NCBI RefSeq assembly: GCF_007096385.1
Contig: NZ_VJWL01000002.1
Coordinates: 124,001 to 188,000, forward strand
Reading direction: 5' to 3'
From: Aliidiomarina halalkaliphila
GTDB taxonomy: Bacteria; Pseudomonadota; Gammaproteobacteria; Enterobacterales; Alteromonadaceae
Length of the DNA stretch: 64,000 nucleotides
The notes beneath the pieces are model-generated. The model saw nothing but the letters and a program-made list of their open reading frames with translations. It had not been told where the DNA came from and did not search any database. The translations under genes and the position numbers were made by a program. How positions within the stretch are numbered: position 1 is the first letter of the stretch; each line of letters opens with the position of its first letter. Positions 21,682 through 29,288 of the stretch are shown here, piece after piece.

Positions 21682-22610
21682 GTGAGCATCAGTACTTGGA
21701 ACAGGTCAAAGCCTATCTGCAAGACCTTCAAGATCGCATTTGTGCGGATCTCGAAGCGGTTGATGGTGAAGGCCATTTTCGAGAAGATGCGTGGACTCGT
21801 GAGCAAGGCGGTGGCGGTCGTTCTCGCGTATTGCGTCACGGTGTGGTGATTGAACAAGGGGGCGTGAATTATTCTCATGTGTTTGGGGAATCCATGCCCG
21901 CTTCGGCAACCGCCCATCGGCCCGAGCTTGCCGGGCGTAGCTTTAATGCCTGTGGCGTGTCGTTAGTGATTCATCCGCGCAATCCGTATGTGCCAACTTC
22001 GCACGCCAATGTGCGCTTTTTTATTGCGGAAAAAGAAGGCGAAGCGCCGGTGTGGTGGTTTGGTGGCGGTTTTGATTTAACCCCGTTTTACCCCTTTGAC
22101 GACGACGTAAAGCATTGGCATCGCACCGCACGTGCCGCCTGCGCACCCTTTGGCGATGCTTACTACGATGACTACAAAGCCTGGTGTGATCGCTATTTCT
22201 TTTTGCCCCATCGCAATGAAACGCGCGGTGTGGGCGGATTATTTTTTGATGATTTAAATACCAATCCGCAAGGAGAGTTAGATTTCGACCATGCATTCGG
22301 GTTGATGCGTTCTATTGGCGACCATTTTGTAAACGCCTATGTGCCCATTGTGGAGCGTCGTAAAGCGCTACCATTTGGAGAGCGGGAACGGGAATTTCAG
22401 TTATACCGGCGCGGACGTTACGTGGAGTTTAACCTGGTGTACGACCGCGGCACTTTGTTTGGTTTACAAACCGGTGGGCGTACGGAATCGATATTGATGT
22501 CGATGCCACCACTCGCACGGTGGGAGTATATGTACACCCCAGAAGAGGGCTCTCCAGAAGCAAATTTGCAAACGTATCTAAAGCCGCGTGACTGGCTACA
22601 GCAGGACTAA
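21678..22610 (+). CDS. hemF: Oxygen-dependent coproporphyrinogen III oxidase
   Basis: Aerobic haem-synthesis enzyme that oxidatively decarboxylates coproporphyrinogen III to protoporphyrinogen IX. The 310-residue protein is close to the E. coli length and carries the signatures [46 protein letters not shown] and [23 protein letters not shown]. Last gene of the dprA-led series, overlapping tsaC; aroE, its usual next neighbour, is displaced by two genes. An inverted repeat (22650-22678) lies after the stop and may act as a weak terminator. Confidence 0.97.
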   Translation: MSEHQYLEQVKAYLQDLQDRICADLEAVDGEGHFREDAWTREQGGGGRSRVLRHGVVIEQGGVNYSHVFGESMPASATAHRPELAGRSFNACGVSLVIHPRNPYVPTSHANVRFFIAEKEGEAPVWWFGGGFDLTPFYPFDDDVKHWHRTARAACAPFGDAYYDDYKAWCDRYFFLPHRNETRGVGGLFFDDLNTNPQGELDFDHAFGLMRSIGDHFVNAYVPIVERRKALPFGEREREFQLYRRGRYVEFNLVYDRGTLFGLQTGGRTESILMSMPPLARWEYMYTPEEGSPEANLQTYLKPRDWLQQD

Positions 22611-22649
22611 AGAGAAGTTCGTCAAGATCACCCGAGCTTTGAGAAATAG

Positions 22650-22678
22650 GCGTTGAACGAGTTACGGGAATTCAACGC
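22650..22678. terminator. Inverted repeat downstream of hemF
   Basis: GCGTTGAA pairs with TTCAACGC across a 13-base loop about 40 bases after the hemF stop. There is no T run, so termination here would be weak or factor-assisted. Confidence 0.35.
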
Positions 22679-22748
22679 TAGGGTTGTCACCGCTTTCCTT
22701 TGCTATTATGCTGTTTTGCATAAAAAATAAACGAAGCAGAGGGCAACC

Positions 22749-23375
22749 ATGGGTAATATCTCATTTCTTATTGTCATCGCGGTCATTGTGATCGTGTTTT
22801 TGGCGTACCGACATTCGAAAACCAAGGCGCAGTCACAAAGTAAGAGCGAAGCAACGTCATCGTCGCAAGCCTCGGCACCTCCTGCGGCCCCTGCGCCGGA
22901 GAAACGTGCGAAGGTAGCGCCAGCAAAACCCTCTGTGGATCCAGTGATTAAAGGCGAAAGCCAAACCCAGCCATCGCCACTTGGCGCTGAAGTTCCTAAC
23001 GAATTAGAGCAACCGATTGCCGCGCTGGAGCATGAGAGTGATGCGGTGGCACGGCATCGCTTGTATCAAACCATCATCGATGCCAGCTACAAAAATCGCA
23101 AAGACAGCGGTGCCCGGGCCCTATGCAAAACCTATTCGCAACGTCATGTGGAAGAGTTCGATAAGATTGCTAAACCGCTGAAGAAAGCCAATGGTGGGAA
23201 GCTTCCTCATGTAGCGACTTTCCAAAACTACGCCAACCTACTGGCAGAAGAAGGTAACTTTGATGAGGCCATCGCCGTGTGTGAACAGGCGATGACATTT
23301 GGGCTTGATGACAAAACCAAAAGCGGTTTTGCTGGTCGCAAGGCGCGCTTGGAAAAGCAAAAAGCCAAAGCCTAA
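22749..23375 (+). CDS. Membrane-anchored protein of unknown function
   Basis: I do not recognise this 208-residue protein. A single N-terminal transmembrane helix (about residues 4-20) is followed by a Ser/Ala/Gln/Pro-rich linker (about 25-75) and a folded, mostly helical C-terminal part (about 85-208). The last 50 residues (NYANLLAEEGNFDEAIAVCE...) look like a tetratricopeptide-type helix pair. Topology suggests a cytoplasmic adaptor held at the inner membrane. It is a single gene between hemF and the globin gene, with its own ribosome site (GCAGAGGG) and no coupling to its neighbours. Confidence 0.7.
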   Translation: MGNISFLIVIAVIVIVFLAYRHSKTKAQSQSKSEATSSSQASAPPAAPAPEKRAKVAPAKPSVDPVIKGESQTQPSPLGAEVPNELEQPIAALEHESDAVARHRLYQTIIDASYKNRKDSGARALCKTYSQRHVEEFDKIAKPLKKANGGKLPHVATFQNYANLLAEEGNFDEAIAVCEQAMTFGLDDKTKSGFAGRKARLEKQKAKA

Positions 23376-23397
23376 ACGTAAGTCTAAGACCGCCCTG

Positions 23398-23853
23398 TTA
23401 AGGGGAAGGTTGATTGATCATATGATGCGCCAGCCGGGTAAACCGCTGGCGTATTTCATTATGTAGGGGGCCGGCGGGCACCTGTTCGTCTAATGTGGTG
23501 TAGATACAATGCAGCCATTGGTCGCGCATGCGGGTGTCGATAGAAAAAGGGAGATGGCGCGCACGCAACATCGGATGCCCATATTTTTCTACATAGAGTT
23601 GTGGCCCATCGAACCAACCACTGAGAAATTCAAAAAACTTCTGTTCGCTGCCTTCCAAGGACTCAGGGTGGATTGCCCGCAATTCAGACACACCAGGATC
23701 CGCGTCCATAATCGCGTAAAAGCGCTGGGCCATGTGCCGCACCGCCTTCTCACCGCCAAGTTGTTGGTAAATTGTCGCATCTGTTGCATTTTGCCCTTGC
23801 GGATTTGCAACACTATGTTCAGACTGAATTCTTCGTAACCAGCGTTTTAACAT
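23398..23853 (-). CDS. Group II truncated haemoglobin (YjbI type)
   Basis: Small haem protein of the 2-over-2 globin fold, generally implicated in O2/NO chemistry or redox protection. With the start at 23853 (GAAGGA ribosome site) the protein is 151 residues. The family start YQQLGGEKAVRHMAQRFY, the proximal His near residue 100 (RARHLPF) and the group-II Trp at about 113 (DQWLHC) are visible. The extra N-terminal 28 residues are basic and of unknown role. It is back to back with aroE: the two start codons are only 14 bases apart, so each promoter must lie within or across the other gene. Confidence 0.88.
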   Translation of the reverse strand: MLKRWLRRIQSEHSVANPQGQNATDATIYQQLGGEKAVRHMAQRFYAIMDADPGVSELRAIHPESLEGSEQKFFEFLSGWFDGPQLYVEKYGHPMLRARHLPFSIDTRMRDQWLHCIYTTLDEQVPAGPLHNEIRQRFTRLAHHMINQPSP

Positions 23854-23867
23854 GTGGTCCTTCGCCG

Positions 23868-24719
23868 ATGGTGCAGTATAAGTTAACCGTGTTTGGTAGC
23901 CCGATCGCGCATAGTCGGTCGCCAGAGATTCATCAATGCTTCGCTCGCGAATGTGGCGTGGCCATTGAATATACGCGCAGTTTAGCATCGGCATCGGCGT
24001 TTCCAGAAATTTTTCGGGCCTTTGCTGACGATGGCGGTGTTGGTGCCAATGTGACCCTGCCTTTAAAAGAAATCGCGCTCAGATTAGCGGATTCGGTGAG
24101 TGAACGGGCGCGACTCGCCGGTGCGGTAAATACCCTGGTGAAAACCGAACAAGGATGGCATGGGGATAACACGGATGGCGCCGGCCTGGTGATGGACCTA
24201 CAGCGCTTGCAGGTAAATTTGGCGAATGCCCGCGTGCTGATTCTCGGCGCAGGTGGGGCGACCCGGGGCGTGATTCAACCCTTACTTTCTGCGCACGTTG
24301 GGGAGCTAGTGATTGCAAACCGAACACTGGCAAAAGCAGAAGCTATTGTGGCGGAGTGGCAGCAGTCTGGGCGTAACGGGAAGTCAGCCTCCCAACCACA
24401 AACCGGAAGGGTAAACATCACCGCATTGGCGCTCGATGATTTGCGCTTACATCAGCCGTGGGATCTCATTATTAATGCGACCTCTGCTAGCCTAGGGGGC
24501 GAGCGCCCCGATGTGGCTGATCAGGTATTGGTGGCTCAACCGTTTTGTTACGATATGGTGTATAGCGACGCGCCCACGGCTTTTATGACCTGGGCACAGC
24601 AGCACCACTGCGCTGTTGCCGATGGTTTTGGTATGTTAGTGGGGCAGGCAGCGGAAAGTTTTCGCTTGTGGACGGGGCATCGCCCTTCTATTGAACATGC
24701 GCTTAAGTTATTGCGCTAG
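23868..24719 (+). CDS. aroE: Shikimate dehydrogenase (NADP+)
   Basis: Reduces 3-dehydroshikimate to shikimate in aromatic amino acid synthesis. The start at 23868 gives 283 residues and aligns with the family start (VFGSPIAHSRSP). Catalytic Lys in NVTLPLKE and Asp in GDNTDGAG are present, as are the NADP Rossmann motif GAGGATRG and C-terminal DGFGMLVGQAAESF. No clear Shine-Dalgarno precedes the ATG, and the region upstream codes for the globin on the other strand. A longer frame from 23772 would overlap the globin gene and has no family support. Confidence 0.94.
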   Translation: MVQYKLTVFGSPIAHSRSPEIHQCFARECGVAIEYTRSLASASAFPEIFRAFADDGGVGANVTLPLKEIALRLADSVSERARLAGAVNTLVKTEQGWHGDNTDGAGLVMDLQRLQVNLANARVLILGAGGATRGVIQPLLSAHVGELVIANRTLAKAEAIVAEWQQSGRNGKSASQPQTGRVNITALALDDLRLHQPWDLIINATSASLGGERPDVADQVLVAQPFCYDMVYSDAPTAFMTWAQQHHCAVADGFGMLVGQAAESFRLWTGHRPSIEHALKLLR

Positions 24720-24749
24720 TACGGATCAATAAACAACAAGGAATGCTGA

Positions 24750-26687
24750 ATGACGTTGCCGGAAATTAAAATCCTAAGCGTGCTCTTGATTACCCTCGTG
24801 ATGTTTATTTGGGGGCGTTGGCGTCATGATGTGATTGCGCTGGGTGCGCTAATCGCTTGTGTTGCACTCGGCTTAGTCACCGCCGACACTGCATTTTATG
24901 GATTTGGCCATCCCGCGGTAATTACCGTGGCCGCAGTGCTGGTATTAAGCTTTAGCTTGCAGGCTACCGGTGCCATCGATGTGGTAGCCCATAAATTAAC
25001 ACCTTCCGGGGGCGGGGTGATGACCACCATCGCATCCCTTACCGGCCTTGCCGCTGTGCTCTCTGCATTTATGAATAACGTGGGTGCCATGGCACTACTC
25101 ATGCCCATTGCTATCCAGCTAGCGAATAAACTTAGTATTCCAGCGGGACGCGTGCTGATGCCCGTGGCTTTTGGCTCAATTCTCGGCGGCATGACCACCT
25201 TAATTGGTACGCCGCCAAACCTGATTGTATCGGGTATCCGTGCTGAAGCCTTAGGCGAAGGCTTCCAGATGTTTGATTTTGCACCGGTGGGTATTCTTGT
25301 TGCTGGGGCCGGTGTGGTGTTTATCGCGATACTGGGCTGGCGCTTTGTACCGAAACGGGAACGCACCGATGCGGAAGGTTTTGATACCGGGAAATACCTT
25401 ACCGAAGTACGGGTGTCGGAAGGGGGCAAAGCCGATGGTATGACCGTCGGCGAGCTCGATCAAGCCTTGCAAGAATCTGAAGCCGAAGTGATTGGACTCG
25501 TTCGCGGCAAGATTAAAGTGGTGAATACCCGTGGCTATGAACGCCTGAGTAAAGGCGATTTATTGGTGATTAAAGCCGAGCCCGAAACTTTGAGCCAAGC
25601 GCTGAATGTACTGGGATTGCGCTTGGTGGATAACGTCACGCCGCCGGATTTAGAACGCGACGAGGAGGAAGATGATGGTGATGAAAAGCTACCGCCCCAT
25701 GTGGATGAAGAGTTTGAAGACCGTCCGGCGTGGTTCGACCGCAAAGTAACCGCTTACGGAAAGAGTACCTTGCGCGGAGGAATCACCAGCCGCGCTGACG
25801 CGGATGCCGTGCCAAGAGCATCAGACAATAGCGAAGTGGTATTGGTAGAAATGGTGGTTCTGCCTGACTCCCAACTGATCGGTACCACAGCCGCGGATTT
25901 GCGTTTGCGCAGCCGCCTGGGTTTGAATTTATTGGCGATTTCTTTTGAAGGGAACCAACGTGTTCGGCGTTTACGCCGCACCAAGATCCAATCCGGCAGT
26001 GTGCTTCTATTGCAAGGGGAGCCGGATGCACTGGCCCAGTTCGCCGCGAATGCCGGATGCGTGCCGTTAGCAGAACGCACCGTGCGTGTTCCAAGTAAAA
26101 AGCGCGCCATGTTTGCATCAGGTATTATGATTGCCGCAGTGGCGGCCGCTGCCATGGGTATTACCAGTGCCGCAGTTGCCTTCACCGCCGGCGTATTTGC
26201 CGTAATGGCGTTACGTGTGATTCCTCTTAGGCAAGTGTATGAAAGCATCGACTGGACCGTCGTGGTGTTGCTAGCTGCGTTGATTCCGGTGGCTATGGCC
26301 ATGGAACAAACGGGGGCTGCTGACACCCTGGTGGACTTTATTCTCACCTACATGGCCGCAGGGAATGCGGTGATTGCACTCACCTGGGTGCTGGTACTGA
26401 CCACCTTGCTCTCCAGTGTTATGAACAATGCTGCGACAGCTGCAGTGATGTGCCCCGTGGCATTAAGTACAGCATCGCAGTTACAGGTAAACCCAGATGC
26501 ATTTTTAATGGCGGTGGCGGTGGGTGCTTCGTGTGCGTTCCTAACCCCAATTGCGCATCAAAATAATACGCTAATTTTAGGTCCCGGCGGATTTAAGTTT
26601 GGTGATTACTGGCGCTTAGGACTACCGTTAGAGATTATAGTGATTGCCATCGGTGTTCCCGCACTGCTGTTTTTCTGGCCACTGTAA
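24750..26687 (+). CDS. SLC13-family permease with RCK-type regulatory domains
   Basis: Inner-membrane transporter of the divalent anion/Na+ symporter (SLC13/CitT-like) superfamily. The 645-residue protein has two halves of membrane helices (about 1-195 and 450-645) separated by a soluble insert. The halves contain related re-entrant loop motifs: FMNNVGAMALLMP with IGTPPNLIVSG, and VMNNAATAAVMCP with PIAHQNN. The insert holds two TrkA-C (RCK_C) domains, at about 215-300 and 365-450, separated by an acidic linker rich in Asp/Glu (DERDEEEDDGDE region). Substrate unknown; sulfate, dicarboxylates or a similar anion are family precedents. Confidence 0.85.
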   Translation: MTLPEIKILSVLLITLVMFIWGRWRHDVIALGALIACVALGLVTADTAFYGFGHPAVITVAAVLVLSFSLQATGAIDVVAHKLTPSGGGVMTTIASLTGLAAVLSAFMNNVGAMALLMPIAIQLANKLSIPAGRVLMPVAFGSILGGMTTLIGTPPNLIVSGIRAEALGEGFQMFDFAPVGILVAGAGVVFIAILGWRFVPKRERTDAEGFDTGKYLTEVRVSEGGKADGMTVGELDQALQESEAEVIGLVRGKIKVVNTRGYERLSKGDLLVIKAEPETLSQALNVLGLRLVDNVTPPDLERDEEEDDGDEKLPPHVDEEFEDRPAWFDRKVTAYGKSTLRGGITSRADADAVPRASDNSEVVLVEMVVLPDSQLIGTTAADLRLRSRLGLNLLAISFEGNQRVRRLRRTKIQSGSVLLLQGEPDALAQFAANAGCVPLAERTVRVPSKKRAMFASGIMIAAVAAAAMGITSAAVAFTAGVFAVMALRVIPLRQVYESIDWTVVVLLAALIPVAMAMEQTGAADTLVDFILTYMAAGNAVIALTWVLVLTTLLSSVMNNAATAAVMCPVALSTASQLQVNPDAFLMAVAVGASCAFLTPIAHQNNTLILGPGGFKFGDYWRLGLPLEIIVIAIGVPALLFFWPL

Positions 26688-26778
26688 CGGTATGATAACG
26701 ATGCATGGTTGCGGCTGTATCCTAGAAGAATGCAATGCCCATACGATGATCATAAAGATCTGAACCGCGTGTCAGATT

Positions 26779-26826
26779 GTGATGAAACGACAACGTGATG
26801 AAACAACAACGTGATGAAACAACAAC
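26779..26826 (+). repeat. Three tandem 16-bp repeats before the YdgA-family gene
   Basis: Unit GTGATGAAAC(A/G)ACAAC is repeated three times without gaps (26779-26794, 26795-26810, 26811-26826), ending 14 bases before the downstream ATG. Each unit has an ATG; the third opens a six-codon frame ending at a TAA just before the gene. Confidence 0.85.
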
Positions 26827-26840
26827 AAGAGTAACGTGAT

Positions 26841-28058
26841 ATGAAAAAGGGAATTATTGCCATTGTAGTGGCCGTCGTGCTGATTGGTGGCTATGTGTTT
26901 GCTCAAACCGCAACGCGCAATGCGACAGTGGACATTATTGAGCAGTATGTGGATCGCTTAGAAGCTGAGTCAGGACATGCATACGATGTAGAATTGAATT
27001 GGCTAGAGCAAGGCTGGCGCACGGGCAAAGTCGAAATGACGTTGCGTATGGATTTCATGGAAGAGGAAATTCTTTATCACGAAGTATTCCAGTTAACCTA
27101 TGGCTTCTTGCGAACGCAAATTCGCGGCATCGGCCAGCTTACGGTATTTGAAGACAATGTGAATGAGACCATTTTCGACGGAAAACCCTTTGTTTCTAAA
27201 GGGGTTGCTAGCATGGGTGGCCTCACGTTGGAGTACACGGTTCCAAATATTGATCGGAATACCGATGGCATGGTTCTGAATATTCCAGAAACCATTATGC
27301 AGGTTGTTGCAACAGATACGTCGCTGCATTACACCCTACACAACCCAGGCTTCCGCTTATATCACGAGTCAGACCCAGGGCACTTCTCACTCGGGGAAGT
27401 ATCGGTAGAGTCGCACACAGCATGGCGACTTGAGAAACTTCAGCATTCGCATTTAGAAATGAAACTGGCGAGTTTGGATATGGATACGCCGGACCTTAAT
27501 TTCTCCATGAGCGATTTTCTTCTTGCCACACACCTGATGGTTGAAGATGGCATCGCTTCAGGTTCCGTGCGATACGAAGTGGGCCAGTTCGACGTGCCAG
27601 AAGTAGGCAGCGGCAATGCATTGTTGGAAATGGAAGTACAGGGCGTGAACTATGCACTGTTTGAACACCTGCAGCAAAATCCAGACTTAATCGAAGATGA
27701 AGCCTTCGTTGCAGAATTTTTCTATGATCTGGTACACAATAACGATGCACGATTGCTGTTGAACACATTTGAGTTTGAAGCCGAAGGTATTGGTCGTGCG
27801 CATGTTCACGGTAGCTTCGGTATCAACGATACGCAGCTAGACCAAGATGAGTTCATGGCAATGATTCAGGAAGATGCAAGTGCTCTGATTCCATATATGG
27901 CCGTATCGTTAACCGTTGAAGAGTTACCTCTGATTGCTTTGATGAGCATGATGATGATTACTACCGAGCAATTACCATGGTTGATCGAAATGCGCGATGG
28001 TGAGTTTTACTTAAACGGTGAAATACTCGATCTTGAGAACATGGGCTTACCTGAATAG
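26841..28058 (+). CDS. YdgA-family (DUF945) protein
   Basis: Predicted inner-membrane-anchored or periplasmic protein of the YdgA/DUF945 family, whose function is not established. The 405-residue sequence starts with a short basic N-terminus and a hydrophobic segment (about 4-22), then a long beta-rich region of LNWLEQGW, SVESHTAWRLEKL and ASGSVRYEVG type segments, and ends with the family-typical YLNGE motif. It is a single gene preceded by tandem repeats and followed by a strong bidirectional terminator. Confidence 0.75.
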   Translation: MKKGIIAIVVAVVLIGGYVFAQTATRNATVDIIEQYVDRLEAESGHAYDVELNWLEQGWRTGKVEMTLRMDFMEEEILYHEVFQLTYGFLRTQIRGIGQLTVFEDNVNETIFDGKPFVSKGVASMGGLTLEYTVPNIDRNTDGMVLNIPETIMQVVATDTSLHYTLHNPGFRLYHESDPGHFSLGEVSVESHTAWRLEKLQHSHLEMKLASLDMDTPDLNFSMSDFLLATHLMVEDGIASGSVRYEVGQFDVPEVGSGNALLEMEVQGVNYALFEHLQQNPDLIEDEAFVAEFFYDLVHNNDARLLLNTFEFEAEGIGRAHVHGSFGINDTQLDQDEFMAMIQEDASALIPYMAVSLTVEELPLIALMSMMMITTEQLPWLIEMRDGEFYLNGEILDLENMGLPE

Positions 28059-28080
28059 ATAGACCTCACAAAATTTATAA

Positions 28081-28106
28081 AAAAGGGGAGCTGCGGCTCC
28101 CCTTTT
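28081..28106. terminator. Bidirectional terminator between YdgA-family gene and elbB
   Basis: AAAAGGGGAGC pairs with GCTCCCCTTTT around a TGCG loop; it has T-rich flanks on both strands and serves the convergent genes on either side. Confidence 0.9.
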
Positions 28107-28122
28107 TTGTGCGCCTTCTATG

Positions 28123-28779
28123 TTACTTGGTGAGAGACATCACTTTATCGACCAGCTTCTCGATACCGCTTGCTGCTTCGGTTAAGGAGCTCGCTAGCAT
28201 ATAGGCGGGTGTGGTAACGATGTTATGAGCTTCATCAAACACAATGCCATCAACGTCGCATTCGATATGCTTAGCACCCATTGTGGTGAGTGCATCGGCG
28301 GTGGCTTTGTCGTTGCCGATGGTCAACTTCACGCCCTTGCCATACACAAAAGGTAGAAGGGTGGGTGCGATGCACATATAGCCGACAGGTTTGTTGTTAT
28401 TGGCAAAAGCTCGGCAAAAGGTGACGACTTTTTCATCGGCAGTGGCTTCGGCACCGTTGGTGGCGAAATTCGAGAAATTTTTTGCCGCACCAAAACCACC
28501 GGGCACGATGAGCGCATCAAAGTCGCGAATATCGAGCTCATCGAGGGATTTTATCTCGCCTCGTGCGAGACGGGCCGCTTCTTTCAAACAATTTCGTTTG
28601 CTGTTGGGGTTCACATCTTGGGTACGATGATCAACCACATGCATCTGTGCTTTATCTGGGGCAAAGCATTGATAAGTCGCGCCATTTCGTTCAATTGAGA
28701 GCAAAGTAATGACAGTTTCGTAGATCTCACTTCCGTCGAAGACTCCGCAACCACTTAATAATACGGCGATTTTTTTCAT
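28123..28779 (-). CDS. elbB: Isoprenoid biosynthesis glyoxalase ElbB
   Basis: Member of the DJ-1/PfpI-like superfamily related to E. coli ElbB (YhbL), a glyoxalase linked historically to isoprenoid synthesis. The 218-residue protein starts KKIAVLLSGCGVFDGSEIYE, carries the elbow segment VPGGFGAAKN and the nucleophile Cys in YMCIAPTLLP, and ends with the usual SLTEAASGIEKLVDKV helix. It stands alone, divergent from polA with a 500-base gap that contains DnaA boxes. Confidence 0.93.
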   Translation of the reverse strand: MKKIAVLLSGCGVFDGSEIYETVITLLSIERNGATYQCFAPDKAQMHVVDHRTQDVNPNSKRNCLKEAARLARGEIKSLDELDIRDFDALIVPGGFGAAKNFSNFATNGAEATADEKVVTFCRAFANNNKPVGYMCIAPTLLPFVYGKGVKLTIGNDKATADALTTMGAKHIECDVDGIVFDEAHNIVTTPAYMLASSLTEAASGIEKLVDKVMSLTK

Positions 28780-29025
28780 TATATCTCTCCTTGCATAAAA
28801 GGGCGTTTGTTCAGATTAAAAAATGTTAAAAAAGATCACAAATTGATCTGGAATCACATCCCGGTTGTGCTAATCTAGCTGTCCGATGTGGCAAACGCTT
28901 ACAAAAACGACAGGGTTTGATCCTGGTGCCCAAATAAATAGGGCAATGTAAACGTTGAACGGTTCCCGCAGTGGCAAAGATCAATATGTAACTCACATCG
29001 ATGTTTTGCCAGACCGTTCTTAAAA
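28780..29025. other. AT-rich intergenic region upstream of polA, first half
   Basis: Together with the next 260 bases this is the roughly 510-base elbB-polA gap. It has several GATC sites (near 28833, 28844, 28917, 28978) and A/T runs but no credible gene; a 78-codon minus-strand frame here has no family resemblance. The elbB promoter should lie at its left end. Confidence 0.5.
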
Positions 29026-29180
29026 ATTTCCACATTCTCGGGTAGTACAAAAATAAGAGCAAAAGTAATCCGGGTGTTGTCTGTTAGTCCCGTTAAATCA
29101 ATTACTTATCTACAACATGCTGCCATCCGATTTTTCGGATATACGGCAGGATTTCCTATTTTTACACAGAGTTATCCACA
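29026..29180. promoter_or_regulatory. Cluster of DnaA boxes upstream of polA
   Basis: A perfect DnaA box TTATCCACA (29172-29180) is 3 bases from TTTTACACA (29160-29168), which fits the relaxed consensus TTWTNCACA. TTATCTACA (29106-29114) and ATTTCCACA (29026-29034) each differ at one position. All face the same direction. DnaA-dependent control of polA has been reported in E. coli, so a regulatory role is likeliest; an origin is less likely given the gene order. Confidence 0.55.
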
Positions 29181-29288
29181 GGTTACTCGCGTCTTTGCTT
29201 TGAATTTTCCGGCCTGATATTAGCCAGTTGCGGCATCCTGTGGCATTCTTACATCCATTCACTAGCGTCTTCAATTCAGGGTATGTTT

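Noticed and set aside
28826-29062. 78-codon minus-strand frame between elbB and polA
   Set aside because: No recognisable domain, no ribosome site, and it lies in an AT-rich regulatory gap.
28780-29288. Chromosomal origin of replication
   Set aside because: DnaA boxes and AT richness are suggestive, but related genomes place oriC by dnaA to the left of glyS, and the boxes fit polA regulation.
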